A stretch of 64,000 bases of DNA, taken from NCBI GenBank assembly GCA_028564925.1, contig CM053029.1, forward strand, positions 35,084,026 through 35,148,025. The letters run 5' to 3'. Each line of letters opens with the position of its first letter. Position 1 is the stretch's first letter. Made by a program: the position numbers and the translations under genes. This DNA comes from Lithobates sylvaticus. Its lineage: Eukaryota; Chordata; Amphibia; Anura; Ranidae. Below the pieces are notes generated by a model. The model saw only the letters and a list, made by a program, of their open reading frames with translations, did not search any database and was not told where the DNA came from. This document shows positions 22,408 through 33,887 of the stretch, piece after piece.

Positions 22408-22450
22408 GATTGGCCAAGCATGCGGGGTCACAGTGCATGCTTGGCCAATC
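22408..22450. repeat. perfect stem-loop, 16 bp stem, in the C2 right end
   Basis: GATTGGCCAAGCATGC (22408-22423) pairs with 22435-22450 around an 11-base loop. It again carries inverted CCAAT motifs. Confidence 0.8.
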
Positions 22451-22620
22451 ATCAGCCAGCATTGCACTGCGCGGGCCGCAATGCATTGCGGGGCCGCTCG
22501 CATCACACGAATTTGATGCGAGCGGTCCCAATAGTTCTGGGCTCGCCAAGCGAGCGAACACCCGGTGCTCGATTCGAACATGGGTTCGAATCGAACACCG
22601 GGCTCATCCTTATTTCTGAA

Positions 22621-22869
22621 TGTAAAAATGTGCTACAATTTGGATAGTGTGTATCCATATTTTTGGATTATGACACTTCTTACCTGTCCACTGGGCTGCC
22701 AATAGTGTAAGTAAGGAGGGGCTGGCCAAAGTATCGCACATTATTTAGGCATTTCGAAAGTGGAGAGGGTAACCTGTCCAAAACATCTACCCATCCCCCC
22801 CACCATAACATTTTTAGAATGGGCCACCAGAAGGGGTGAGGAATCTGATAATTTGACCTTATACTTTTT
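22621..22869. other. flank between foldback C2 and family A
   Basis: About 250 bp that should be contiguous with 19660 before the foldback arrived. Nothing recognisable. Confidence 0.35.
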
Positions 22870-23690
22870 GTCTTTAAATACTCATTTTTGATCACCTCTG
22901 CGGTTTTTATTTTTTGCCATAAACAAAAGAGCGTCAATTTTGAAAAAAAAAACACATTTTTTTTTTACTTTTTGCTATAATAAATATCAAATTTTTTTGA
23001 AAAAATATTTTGAAATATTTTGAAAAAATATTTTGAAATATTTTGAAAAAATATTTTTTAAAACATTTAAAAAAAAACATTTTTTACTCAGTTTAGGCCG
23101 ATATGTATTCTTCTACATATTTTTGGTAAAAAAAAAAAAATTGCAATAAGCGTTTATTGATTGGTTTGCGCAAAAGTTATAGCGTTTACAAAATAGGAGA
23201 TAGATTTATTGCATTTTTATTTATTTTTTACTAGTAATGGCGGCGATCTGCGATTTTTTTCGTGACTGCGACTTTGCGGCGGACACTTCGGACACTTTTG
23301 ACACATTTTTGGGACCATTCACATTTACACAGCGATCGTTGCTATAAAATTGCACTGATTACTGTGTAAATGTGACTGGCAGGGAAGGGGTTAACACTAG
23401 GGGGCGCTGCAGGGGTTAATATATGTTCCCCGCAAGTGATTCTAACTGTGGGGGGAGGGGACTCACAAGGGTAGGAGACCGATCGGTGTTCCTCTGTACT
23501 GGGAACACACCATCGGTCTCCTCTCCAGTGACAGGACATGGAGCTGTGTGTTTACACACACACAGCTCCACGGTCCCGCTGTTTTCCCGGGCAATCGCGG
23601 GTGCCTGGCGGACATCGCGCGCGCACCGGGTCCCAAGCGACGCCGTGGGTGGCGCGCGCACACACCCTAGACAGCCCAGGAATAGGAGGA
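22870..23690 (+). mobile_element. family A repeat, 5' truncated
   Basis: Begins within the family at GATCACCTCTGCGGTTTTTA and runs through TCAGTTTAGGCCGATATG, GATTGGTTTGCGCAAAAG, AGTAATGGCGGCGATCTGCG, a ...CACTAGGGGGCGCTGCAG block, and the GC-rich tail with inverted ACACCATCGGTCTCC / GGAGACCGATCGGTGT and CACACAGCTCC / GGAGCTGTGTG stems. It ends near ACAGCCCAGGAAT. Oligo-A/T and a repeated ATTTTGAAAAAATATTTTGA motif near 22990-23060. Confidence 0.65.
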
Positions 23691-24199
23691 CGTCGTGTGG
23701 ATAACACACCTGGTGTTGTAGCTAGCGTTGGGATCCATTCCCCCTGTGTGGTGGATTTACACCCGCCCATTTGGGGATTGACGACCCACGCCCGCCACAC
23801 CCTGAGCTCCCTTCTTGCCCAGTTTTAGTAGCCTAATCGAGGCGGGCCTTCCCTTTCTATATGTTTATGTTTTTGTACTTTGATTGTAAATTACATTTTA
23901 ACTGTTTTTTGTTTATCTGTACTTACAGACACACTAGGCTCTGTTAAACAATATGGACGTTCTAGGTACAGCCTGGACAGGCTTCATGACGAAAATACAA
24001 ACCTCTTGCTTGACTACCAATGTCAAAACAGAGGAAGAATTGAAAACTTTCCTTGACCATATGTATAACCTGCTTAAGCGCAAATCACATCTCCATTGGC
24101 ATCCGGAGTGATTTAGATTTACATCAGAGAAGAAACACGCCCTATGGGCTTGAGGATCCAATTATTCCCCACAATCAAGGATCCGTCATCTTCCTTTAA

Positions 24200-25928
24200 C
24201 CACTTCACATCCGGCTGTAGCCGAATGACGGCCACAGCGCGGATGTGAAATCCCGGGAGGACATCATATGACGGCCTCCCCTTTCCTCGTTCCCTGTGCG
24301 CGCTCACGAGCACGCAGCAGGGAAATTCTGTGTTGGCCGTGTCACAGATCGCTGTAAACGGCCAATCACAGCGGCCGTTTACAGCGCGATCGCCCTGGCC
24401 AATGAGAGATGATCTCATATGTAAACATATGAGATCATCTCTCAGCGCCGCTCCCCCTCCTCACACAGAGACAGCGTGTGAGGAGGGGGAGATGAACGGC
24501 TGCAGCGCCGTAAGTTTAAAAAAATAAATAAACAAAATGCCACCTGTGCCCACTGCAATCTGTCCCCAATGCCAATTGCCATAACCATATGTCCCCAATG
24601 CCATCTGCAAGTGCCATCTGTCCCCAATGCCATCTGCCAGTGCCATCTGCCAGTGCCATCTGTAGTCAGTGCCACCTGTCATTAGTGCCATCTGTCATCA
24701 GTGCCACATATTAGTGCCATCTGTCATCAGTGTCACGTATTAGTGCCATCTGTCATCAGTGCCACCTGTCAGTGTCACGTGCCATCTGTTATCAGTGTCA
24801 CCTGTCATCAATGCCACGTATCAGTGCCATCTGTCATCAGTGTCATCAGTATCATGTGTCATCAGTGCCACGTATTAGTGCCATCTCTCATCAGTGCCAC
24901 ATATTAGTGCCATGTATAAGTGCCATCTCTCATCAGTGCCACATATTAGTGCCATCTGTCATCAGTGTCATGTGTCATCAGTGCCCCGTATTGGTACCAT
25001 CTGTCATCAGTGCCACGTCAGTGTCACGTGTCATCAGTGCCACGTCAGTGTCACATGTCATTGTCCTCGTGCTCCAGGGCCTTCAAAAGTGTAATAGGTA
25101 GTCAACAATTTAGATGTGTAATTTATGCTCCTAGAACACATGATGGCGCTCCCTGCATGTTGGGCCTCTCTATGTGGCCAGGCTGTGTAAAAGTCCCACA
25201 CATGTGGTATCGTAATAATCAGGAGGAGTAGCAGAATATATTTTGGGGTGTCATTTGTGGTATACACATGCCATGTGAGAGAAATAACCTATTACAATGA
25301 CAATTTTGTAGAAAAAAAATAAAAAATAAAAAAATAATTAATTTTGCAAAGAATTGTGGGAAAAAATGACAACATCAAAAAGCTCACAATGCCTCTTACT
25401 AAATACCTTGGAATGTCTACTTTCAAAAAAGGGGTCATTTGGGGGGTATTTGCACTTTCCTGGCTTGTTTAGGTCGCAAGAAATGAGATTGGCCACCAGT
25501 GCATCAGATGTGATCAATTTTGTATAATTCGCACCACAGATTGTAGAGTCTCTAACTGTCACAAAGACCAAATAATTTCCACTAATTTGGGTTATTTTTA
25601 CCAAAGATATGTAGCAGTATAAATTGTGGGCAAAATTTATGCAGAAAAATTAATAATTTCCTAAATTGTATCACAGAAACAAAGAAAAAATGCGTTTTTT
25701 TTTTTCAAAATTTTCGGTCTTTTTTCATTTATAGCGCAAAAAATAAAAAACCCAGGAGGTGATCAAATACAACCAAAAGAAAGCTCTATTTGTGGGAAAA
25801 AAAGGACAAAAAATTCATTTGGGTACAGTGTTGCATGACTGAGTAATTGTCAGTCAAAGCGTGAGAGCACCGAAAGCTGAAAATTGGTCTGGATGGGAGG
25901 GGGGTTTAAGTGCCTGGTAAGCAAGTGG
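24200..25928 (-). mobile_element. family B TTAA MITE in PLE-2 (1729 bp)
   Basis: TTAA flanks both sides (24196-24199 and 25929-25932). Ends CCACTTCACATCCGGCTGTA and GTGCCTGGTAAGCAAGTGG. It matches family B in reverse: ATGTTGGGCCTCTCTATGTG, CACACATGTGGTATCG, AAAAAGGGGTCATTTGGGGG, TATTTTTACCAAAGATATGT, TTTATAGCGCAAAAAATAAA. It cleanly interrupts PLE-2 coding text, so it is younger than PLE-2. Confidence 0.8.
24545..25065 (+). repeat. irregular minisatellite based on GTGCCATCTGTCATCA
   Basis: About 20-25 units of variants such as AGTGCCATCTGTCATCAGTG and GTGTCACGTGTCATCAGTGC. It lies next to the CTCCCTGCATGTTGGGCCTC block of family B. Reading frames rich in CHQCHVSSVPRISAI are by-products of the repeat. 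Confidence 0.85.
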
Positions 25929-27532
25929 TTAAAAGTGCATGGGAGAAAATCCTGACCCACTGTAGTCTTGAACCCATGGAAACGCTAATTTCTCAATATA
26001 CTCTTGATATGATATCCCTAGATGGGGAAATCACTAGACTAAATGCTCAATATCAACATCTTCTAGAGGTTCCTTCCTTTGCTATTTCATGGAAAGATCT
26101 CCGGGAGAGACTTGAAGAAATGAACAAAGATATTATCATTTCTAAACAAACCAAATTCATGAAAGATAAACTAGCGTTTTCAGAAGGGTTCGCATACAGA
26201 TGGAGAGGCAGGAAGGCAGTGCCTTTTGCCCCTCCTAATAACAGTACAAACATGCAACACACAGAATCGGATTCCTCTTTGTCATCCTCAGCATCTAATC
26301 TAGTAGGTCCGCACTCTATAACTACATCGATTAAATCAACACGTAAACGTAACCGCTACAGTGGTGTTGTTTCACCTGCAGCACCTAGTAAGGGCAAGAA
26401 AATGTCCACTCGACAAAAATGGGCACATTCACAAGGAGATCCTTCACCACTACTTCCCCCACACTCGGGAGGGCAGCTGGCCCTTCCACACTACATAATG
26501 TTATTCCCCGGGCCCTTGCGGCCCTATCCAGTAATTCTAAAAAAAAAAAATTATCGATATTGATTTTTTTAGACCTGACATCACCAGATCACAGGAAGCA
26601 ACAAAGCAAACTGGACGCATTCGTCCGGAAGCACCGCCCACTCCCTTTCCCAACAATCCCAACCCACATATCTAGATATTGTAAATTTGGCTGCCTGTCC
26701 CCTTTCTGCTGATGAGGCATCGGTCCTTAAATTGGGTCTGGGTTTCTGCCCACCTAGCCCAATATGTGTCACAGAGACAATTAAGGACCTTTACCTATTC
26801 GCAAGAAACTTGACCTTTTTAAATACATGTTTGACACGAATCGTCAAACCCTGAACTTGGAACGGGAACTGACTGAACGCACCAGACACGTAACCATGGA
26901 AGAGTTTCGTGCATTACGTGATTTGATGTATGACGAAAGCACCACAAATGATCCGTTAGAGGCCGAAGGGGCTCCACCTGATGGCACTTCGGTGGCACCT
27001 ATCCCCTTGAATCTGATCACCCCCATAAATAGAAAATTTAGAGTCAAATCACAAAAATTTCCTGACCTAAATACGTGCCCGGCTATTTGGGATTTCCTCC
27101 ACCAAAGCATTGGAACTCAAAAATCAGACTTGGCAGGATTTTACACCCGATTTATCACCGCCTCAACAACGGGCGCTAAAAAATCTACAGCGACGGGATG
27201 ACCTAGTTATTAAGCCCTCTGACAAAGGGGGAAACATAGTGCTAATGTCACACGAGCAATATCAAACTATGTGCCATAATATATTGAAAAATACTTTATG
27301 GTATCAGCCAATCTCACCTACCAGCCTCCTGATTTTTTCAGGTGAACTGAGTGAACTTTGTACGGGGGCCTTCTGGCAGGACCTAATCGATAGAGACACT
27401 TTAAATTATCTCATTCCCAAGCACCTACGTTCTATGCATTGCCAAAGACTCACAACCTCTAACCAATCCACCAGGGAGACCCATCATTTCGGGTATCGGG
27501 TCTCTTACAGATAATGTAAGCAAATTTGTTGA

Positions 27533-29336
27533 TAGACATGTGCGATTAGTTTCGTACGAATTAGTAATTCGTACGAATTTTTCGAAATTCGTACGAATTT
27601 ACAAATCCCTAGAACGAATTTTTTCGAATATGAATTCCGTACGGAATACGAAATTCCGTTTACCAATTTCGTTGCCGAATTTATTCGAATCCGACTACCA
27701 AATATTGAATTTCAACTAATATGAAAGAAATTATTATAGTGGATATAACGAATGATTCGAATGAATTCGAATGGATTCGAATGAATTCGAATGACAAAGT
27801 GTCATTTTTGCAGGAAAAATTCCGTTTACGAATTTCAGCTCCAAATTTATTCGAATCCAACTACCAATATCGAATTTCAACTAATTCGAAAGAAATTATT
27901 ATAGCAGATATAACGAATGGATTCGAATGAATTCGAATGACAAAGTGTAATTTTTGCAGACAAAAAAGCCATTTAAAATCACTCGCGGCTATTGCCGGCA
28001 AATGAAATGTCGGCTCCGTAACACAGAGAACAGTCATTCATTGATATTAAAAAAAAAGCGTAGGGGTCCCCCCAAATTCAATAACCAGGCCCTTCAGGTC
28101 TGGTATGGATATTAAGGGGGACCCCAGCCAAAAAAAAAATGGCGTGGGGTCCCCCCTAAATATCGATCCCAGACCCTTTATCCGAGCATGCAACCTGGCA
28201 GGCCGCAGGAAAAGAGGGGGGACGAGAGCGCCCCCCCTCCCACCTGAACCGTACCAGGCCACATGCCCTCAACATTGGGAGGATGCTTTGGGGGTCTGAG
28301 ACCCCCAAAGCACCTTGTCCCCATGTTGATGAGGACAAGGGCCTCATCCCCACAACCCTGGCCGGTGGTTGTGGGGGTCTGCGGGCGGGGGGCTTATCGG
28401 AATCTGTAAGCCCCCTTTAGCAAGGGGACCCCCAGATCCCGCCCCCCCCTGTGTGAAATGGTAAGGGGGTACAAAAGTATCCCTACCATTTCACCAAAAA
28501 AGTGACAAAATGGTAAAAATGACAGGAGACGGTCTTTGACAATTCCTTTATTAAAATCTTCTTTCTTCTGGTCTTCCTTTCTTCATCCTTTGGTTTCTTC
28601 ATCTTCTCCTTCCGGCATTGGTGTCTCTTGGGCCGCTCCTCGCAATGGGAGGCTCCCGCTGTGTGAGGCTTTGCTCCGGCTGACAGGTCTTTTATAACGG
28701 AGGACACCTGGTAACCACGCCCCCTCTGACGCACGGTGATGTCATTGGGACTTCCCTATGGCTTTCCCCATGACGTCAGAGGGGGGCGGGGTCACCAGGT
28801 GCCCTCCGTTATAAAAGACCTGTCATTGGGAGGATGCTTTGGGGGTCTAAGACCCCCAAAGCACCTTGTCCCCATGTTGATGAGGACAAGGGCCTCATCC
28901 CCACAACCCTGGCCGGTGGTTGTGGGGGTCTGCGGGCGGGGGGCTGAGGACATCATGGGGAAAGCCATAGGGAAGTCCCCATGACGTCCCCGTGCGTCAG
29001 AGGGGGCGGGGTTACCAGGTGCCCTCCGTTTATAAAAGACCTGTCAGCCGGAGCGAAGCCTCACACAGCGGGAGCCTCCCATTGCACGGAGCGGCCCAGA
29101 AGAGACACCGACGCCGATGCCGGACGAGAAGACCGGAGCAAGAAGAAGCGGATCGGAGGAAGAAGAAGAAGGAAGAAGATGGAAGAAGATGCCGGAAGGA
29201 GAAGATGAAGAAACCGAAGGATGAAGAAAGGAAGAAGGAAAACCAGAAGAAAGAAGATTTTAATAAAGGAATTGTCAAAGACCGTCTCCTGTCAGTTTTA
29301 CCATCTTTTTTGGTGGAATGGTAGGGGTACTTTTGT
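27533..29336. mobile_element. hAT-like foldback, copy C3, right end missing
   Basis: Left end TAGACATGTGCGATTAG with ATTCGTACGAAT fields, then core arms from about 28050 (GCGTAGGGGTCCCCCC) to 29336, centred near 28770. The right arm is cut after GGTAGGGGTACTTTTGT and passes into PLE-3 text. The expected terminal repeat and target duplication are absent. Inside, a piece of the arm (about 28825-28945: GGGAGGATGCTTTGGGGGTC to GCGGGCGGGGGGC) is displaced into the centre and a second promoter copy follows. Confidence 0.75.
28547..29267. promoter_or_regulatory. rearranged transcription cassette of foldback C3
   Basis: Minus-strand arm: TATA (complement of 28690-28697) and AATAAA (complement of 28547-28552), 138 bp apart. 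Plus-strand side: two TATA copies, TTATAAAAG at 28809-28817 and 29030-29038, the first followed by the displaced fragment; AATAAA at 29262-29267, 224 bp past the second TATA. Two separate CCATGACGT / GACGTCAG centres flank the displaced block. Confidence 0.5.
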
Positions 29337-29587
29337 CAACAAAGGGGGGGGGGACTGCGCTATCTACACATAAATAGATTCAGCAGCCTGCACAACAATA
29401 ATATGTTAAATCAAAAAGCGTGAATAAGTATATAGTGCGGCGCTCAAAGTGTTCAATAGTGATTATTAAACATATACTGTGAAATAATATATAATAGAAA
29501 AAATTCTTTAAAAATTATATATCACCAAAATAAATAAATATAAGTGACCAATAGTGGAACTATATTCCATATAGAATATCCATTAAA

Positions 29588-32073
29588 TAGACTGGGAACT
29601 GTCAAAAAATTTGTTTCGTTTCGTTTCGTCCCGTTTCGTATATAAAAAAATCCGTAATTCGTACTTCGTGTACGAAATTCCGTTCGAATTCGTACGAAAT
29701 ACGAAATTCGGACGAATCGTAATTTTTTTTCGAATCGTTAGTAAAGTTACGAATCGTTACGAATCGTTAACGCGGCTAATGAATTGTTGGTTCTCAAAAC
29801 ACAGAGAACAATTCGAATCCAACTACAAATATAGAATTTCAATTTCAAGTTACGAATCGTTACGAATCGTTACGAATCGTTAAAAAATAGTTACGAATCG
29901 TTAGTAAATCCAACTACCAATATCGAATTTCAACTAATTTGAACGAAATTATTATAGCAGATATAACGAATGAATTCGAATGACAAAGTGTCATTTTTGC
30001 AGAAAAAAAAAAGCGTAGGGGTCCCCCCAAATTCAATAACCAGGCCCTTCAGGTATGGTATGGATATTAAGGGGGACCCCAGCCAAAAAAAAAAAAAAAT
30101 GGCGTGGGGTCCCCCCCAAATATCCACACCAGACCCTTCAGGTCCCCCTCCCGCCTGAACCGTACCAGGCCACATGCCCTCAACATTGGGAGGGTGCTTT
30201 GGGGTCCCCCCCAAAGCACCTTGTCCCCATGTTGATGAGGACAAGGGCCTCTTCCCCACAAACCTGGCCGGTGGTTGTGGGGGTCTGCGGGCGGGGGGCT
30301 TATCGGAATCTGGAAGCCCCCTTTAACAAGGGGACCCCCAGATCCCGCCCCCCCCCTGTGTGAAATGGTAAGGGGGTAATTTTGTACCCCTACCATTTCA
30401 CCAAAAAAGGTGACAAAAATGGTAAAAATGACAGGAGACGGTCTTTGACAATTCCTTTATTAAAATCTTCTTTCTTCTTTCTTCTGGTCTTCCTTTCTTC
30501 ATCTTCTCCTTCCGTCATCTTCTTCCTTCTTCTTCTTCCTTCGATTCGCTTCTTCTTCCTCCGGTCTTCTCGTCCTTCTCGTCCGGCGTCGTCCTTCTCG
30601 TCCGGCATCAGCGTCTCTTCTCGCAGGCCGCTCCTCGCAATGGGAGGCTCCCGCTCTGTGAGGCTCCTCTCCGCTGACAGGTCTTTTATAACGAAGGCAC
30701 CTGGTGACCCCGCCCCCCCTCTGACGTCATGGGGAAAGCCATAGGGAATTCCACATGACGTCCCCATGCGTCAGAGGGGGGCGGTGTCACCAGGTGCCTT
30801 CGTTATAAAAGACCTGTCACCCGGAGCGGAGCCTCACAGAGCGGGAGCCTCCCATTGCGAGGAGCGGCCTGCGAGAAGAGACACTGATGCCGGACGAGAA
30901 GGACGACGCCGGACGAGAAGGACGAGAAGACCGGAGGAAGAAGAAGCGAATCGATGGAAGAAGATGACGGAAGGAGAAGATGAAGAAAGGAAGACCAGAA
31001 GAAAGAAGAAAGAAGATTTTAATAAAGGAATTGTCAAAGACCGTCTCCTGTCATTTTTACCATTTTTGTCACCTTTTTTGGTGAAATGGTAGGGGTACTT
31101 TTGTACCCCCTTACCATTTCACACAGGGGGGGGGGGGGGCGGGATCTGGGGGTCCCCTTGTTAAAGGGGGCTTCCAGATTCCGATAAGCCCCCCGCCCGC
31201 AGACCCCCACAACCACCGGGCACGGTTGTGGGGAAGAGGCCCTTGTCCTCATCAACATGGGGACAAGGTGCTTTGGGGGGACCCCAAAGCACCCTCCCAA
31301 TGTTGAGGGCATGTGGCCTGGTACGGTTCAGGCGGGAGGGGGGGCCGCTCTCGTCCCCCCCTCCTTTCCTGCGGCCTGCCAGGTTGCGTGCTCGGATAAA
31401 GGGTCTGGTATGGATTTTGAGGGGGACCCCCACGCCATTTTTTTTTTTTGGCCGGGGTTCCCCTTAAAATCCATCCCAGACCTGAAGGGTCTGGTGTGGA
31501 TATTTGGGGGGGACCCCACGCCATTTTTTTTTTTTTTTTGGCTGGGGTCCCCCTTAATATCCATACCAGACCTGAAGGGCCTGGTTATTGAATTTGGGGG
31601 GACCCCTACGCTTTTTTTTTTTATATCAATGAATGACTGTTTTTTAAATAGCTTTTTTTTCTGCAAAAATGACACTTTGTCATTCGAATTCATTCGAATG
31701 CATTCAAATTCATTCGTTATATCTGCTATAATAATTTCGTTTGAATTAGTTGAAATTTGATATTGGTAGTTGGATTCGAATAATTTGGAGCTGAAATTCG
31801 TAAACGGAATTTTTCCTGCAAAAATGACACTTTGTCATTCGAATTCATTCGAATCCATTCGAATTCATTCGAATTCATTCGAATCATTCGGCGACGAAAT
31901 TCGTAAACGGAATTTCGTATTCCGTACGGAATTCGTAAAAAAAAAAAATTGGAATACAGATTCGTAAATTCGTACGAATTTCGAAAAATTCGTACGAATT
32001 TCGAAAAATTCGTACGAATTTCGAAAAATTCGTACAAATTACGAATTCGTACGAAACGAATCGCACATGTCTA
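29588..32073. mobile_element. hAT-like foldback, copy C4 (2486 bp)
   Basis: CCATTAAA is duplicated exactly at 29580-29587 and 32074-32081. The right end is ...AATCGCACATGTCTA; the left begins TAGACTGGGAACTGTC, sharing only TAGAC before the ATTCGTACGAAT field. Outer arms are of the TTCGTACGAAT type (29600-30000; 31680-32060). Inner arms are the common core (30010-30740 and 30750-31615), centred near 30745. The left core arm lacks the GCACGCAACCTGGCAGG block present in the right. Non-autonomous. Confidence 0.85.
30456..31026. promoter_or_regulatory. central transcription cassette of foldback C4 (best preserved)
   Basis: Both arms are complete. Minus side: TATA (complement of 30684-30691), AATAAA (complement of 30456-30461). 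Plus side: TTATAAAAG at 30803-30811, AATAAA at 31021-31026. The TATA to AATAAA distance is about 220 bp on each side. The centre has a full CRE palindrome TGACGTCA (30722-30729) and a mirrored ATGACGTCC. The would-be transcript is purine-rich (GGAAGAAGAAG words). Confidence 0.55.
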
Positions 32074-33887
32074 CCATTAAATTACAAATGGTGAAATCTA
32101 CTGATTACAGACAAAACGTGACTGAATTGAGACCATCACAAATAAACAGTATAGTGTCTCAAAATTTAAAAATAATTGTTATAAAAATCAATATTACACC
32201 ATAATAGTGACTTAAGTGAATACAGTAAAACATAAAGTGACTTGTGCGGCTTGTCTGATGTACTCCGTCACCGATTAATGGAAGGCTTACCGACTATCGT
32301 GGACTCAGGTAGGCTTACGCCATATGAGTCAAAATTGCTGTATGGTGTTTGCAATACACTGATGTGGGCAGTTGTTCCAATTTGTGATGTCTGGTAACCG
32401 ACGACAAGACTATGCGTTGAGTGGTTGATGGAAAGTAGGAGTGGTAGGCAGGTATAGTGGCTCATCCCCCAATGGTATTACCAATAAAGAGAAAATGAGA
32501 CCATAGCGTAATACCGTCAAGCAAGTTAAAATTTAATGAACATATAAAATGGGTACTCACATGTACAAAAGCTTATTTAGGCATGTATGAAAAGAAATTG
32601 GCAGCAGTGGCATCAGCAAATCTTTCTCCCGACGCGCTTCGCCTTAATGAGGCATCATCTGGGGGTGCTGATTCACTGGAGCCACCGCTTATATATAGGT
32701 ACAGGGGTACTTACAGATGAGGTCAACCTGACATCAATGCTGGCTCAATGATTAAACCACTTCCTGTTTGAGGCAAGATGGCGCCTATGGCTTGAGTGTC
32801 AAGCCTCATTCTGAATTCCTGTTTGAGGCAAGATGGCAACTATGGCTTGAGTGTCAAGCCTCATTCTGAATTTAGAGTAATGGAATCCCCTTTATTAACA
32901 AATAGTTACAAATTCTTAAATTTATGACTTATGCCCTAAAATATCTATATGCATAAGTAATGCCAGCCATAAGTGCAAATTTATGATGTAAATAATAACG
33001 ACCTGATGAGAAAATCAGGATATATTAACAAGGTCTGTGTGTGTGCTATTTAAAAAGCGGAGCTAACAGGCTCTCGCAAAATGGCGTCGTGGGCGGAAAT
33101 GACGTAATTTGCGCTGTTTACACCGGAAGAAGGGTGTACATGGAGCGCGGCAGTGACCAAGCCTCATTCTGAGGCCGGATGTAGTAAATAATGTAAGCAG
33201 CGGGTAGCAACTGCGCATGTGTGAACAGCGCAAGACGTACATCGAACGCAATGCTGTCCAGACCTCGTTATGAGGCTGGATATGTATATTATGTAAGCGG
33301 CCGGTATGAATAAAATTATGAGGACATAGAAAAAGAATAACAGAGTGCACAAGACATAAAAGCTTGTTCACCAGGTTTCTATGTGAAAAATGGTTAATAG
33401 CTGCAGTATGCATTTATGTTTTATTAATTCATATTAATTGATATAAAATAAAAATATAAAATAAAAATAGTTATTCTTCTAAATAATGAAATAGCATTGA
33501 TATGAGACTGACCTCGCACACTGTGGCAAATTGAATAAAATATATTATTTAAATATTAAAATAAAAGGTATAATGATCTGCTTGATGCAAAATGAATCCA
33601 TATAGTTTTATCACCTCTCATTTTTATTTATTAGTTGCTATATGGATAATTGAAAAATGTAGAGAGCAAAGAACAATCCTATATTGATTAAAATTAATAA
33701 ACCCACTGGTATGTATAAAAAGTTGGTTCACCGATGCGATTTACATTTTACAACGGTGACTTGAAATTAACTATATCATCATGATTAAATTTAAAATTAG
33801 AGTGTAAATATATAAAATTATAAAAAAAAAAAAAATTATTTTAAAAAAATTACATGTTTTATTATTTATAAAATATTTTATAAAATA

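Larger units (their letters stand above)
19669..22612. mobile_element. hAT-like foldback, copy C2 (2944 bp), with unlike ends
   Basis: Starts TAGGGATGAGCCGAACACCC and ends ...GGGCTCATCCTTA. TTTCTGAA is duplicated exactly at 19661-19668 and 22613-22620. The core arms (about 20090-21080 and 21090-22090) are near-identical inverted copies centred near 21085. The outer parts differ: the left carries GTTCGGCTCGCACCAGAACC and the GGGGACATGTATCAATGC block, the right a separate module with GGCCGCCGCCGCGGCGGCC, two perfect stem-loops (22347-22383, 22408-22450) and CGATTCGAACATGGGTTCGA. No transposase. Confidence 0.85.
23691..27532 (+). mobile_element. PLE-2, Penelope-like element (5' and N-terminal half)
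   Basis: An upstream region ends in a splice acceptor-like TTATCTGTACTTACAG (AG at 23927-23928), followed at 23953 by an ATG (MDVLGTAWTGFMTKIQTS). Interrupted by family B (24200-25928), the ORF text resumes at 25933: KSAWEKILTHCSLEPMETLI, then FMKDKLAFSEGFAYRWRGRK, ADEASVLKLGLGFCPPSP (about 26712), FDTNRQTLNLERELTERTRH, NLQRRDDLVIKPSDKGGNIV and the PLE signature reading toward SKFVDRHV at 27532. RT core and GIY-YIG are missing because the sequence joins foldback C3 there. A few breaks interrupt the frame. Introns near the start are known in some PLEs. Confidence 0.75.

Noticed and set aside
24442-25101. CHQCH-rich frames resembling zinc fingers
   Set aside because: Generated by the GTGCCATCTGTCATCA minisatellite; no proper zinc-finger spacing.
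27533-32073. A single 4.5 kb element with TAGACATGTGCG at both ends
   Set aside because: The CCATTAAA duplication at 29580 and 32074 shows that the right part is a separate insertion (29588-32073).
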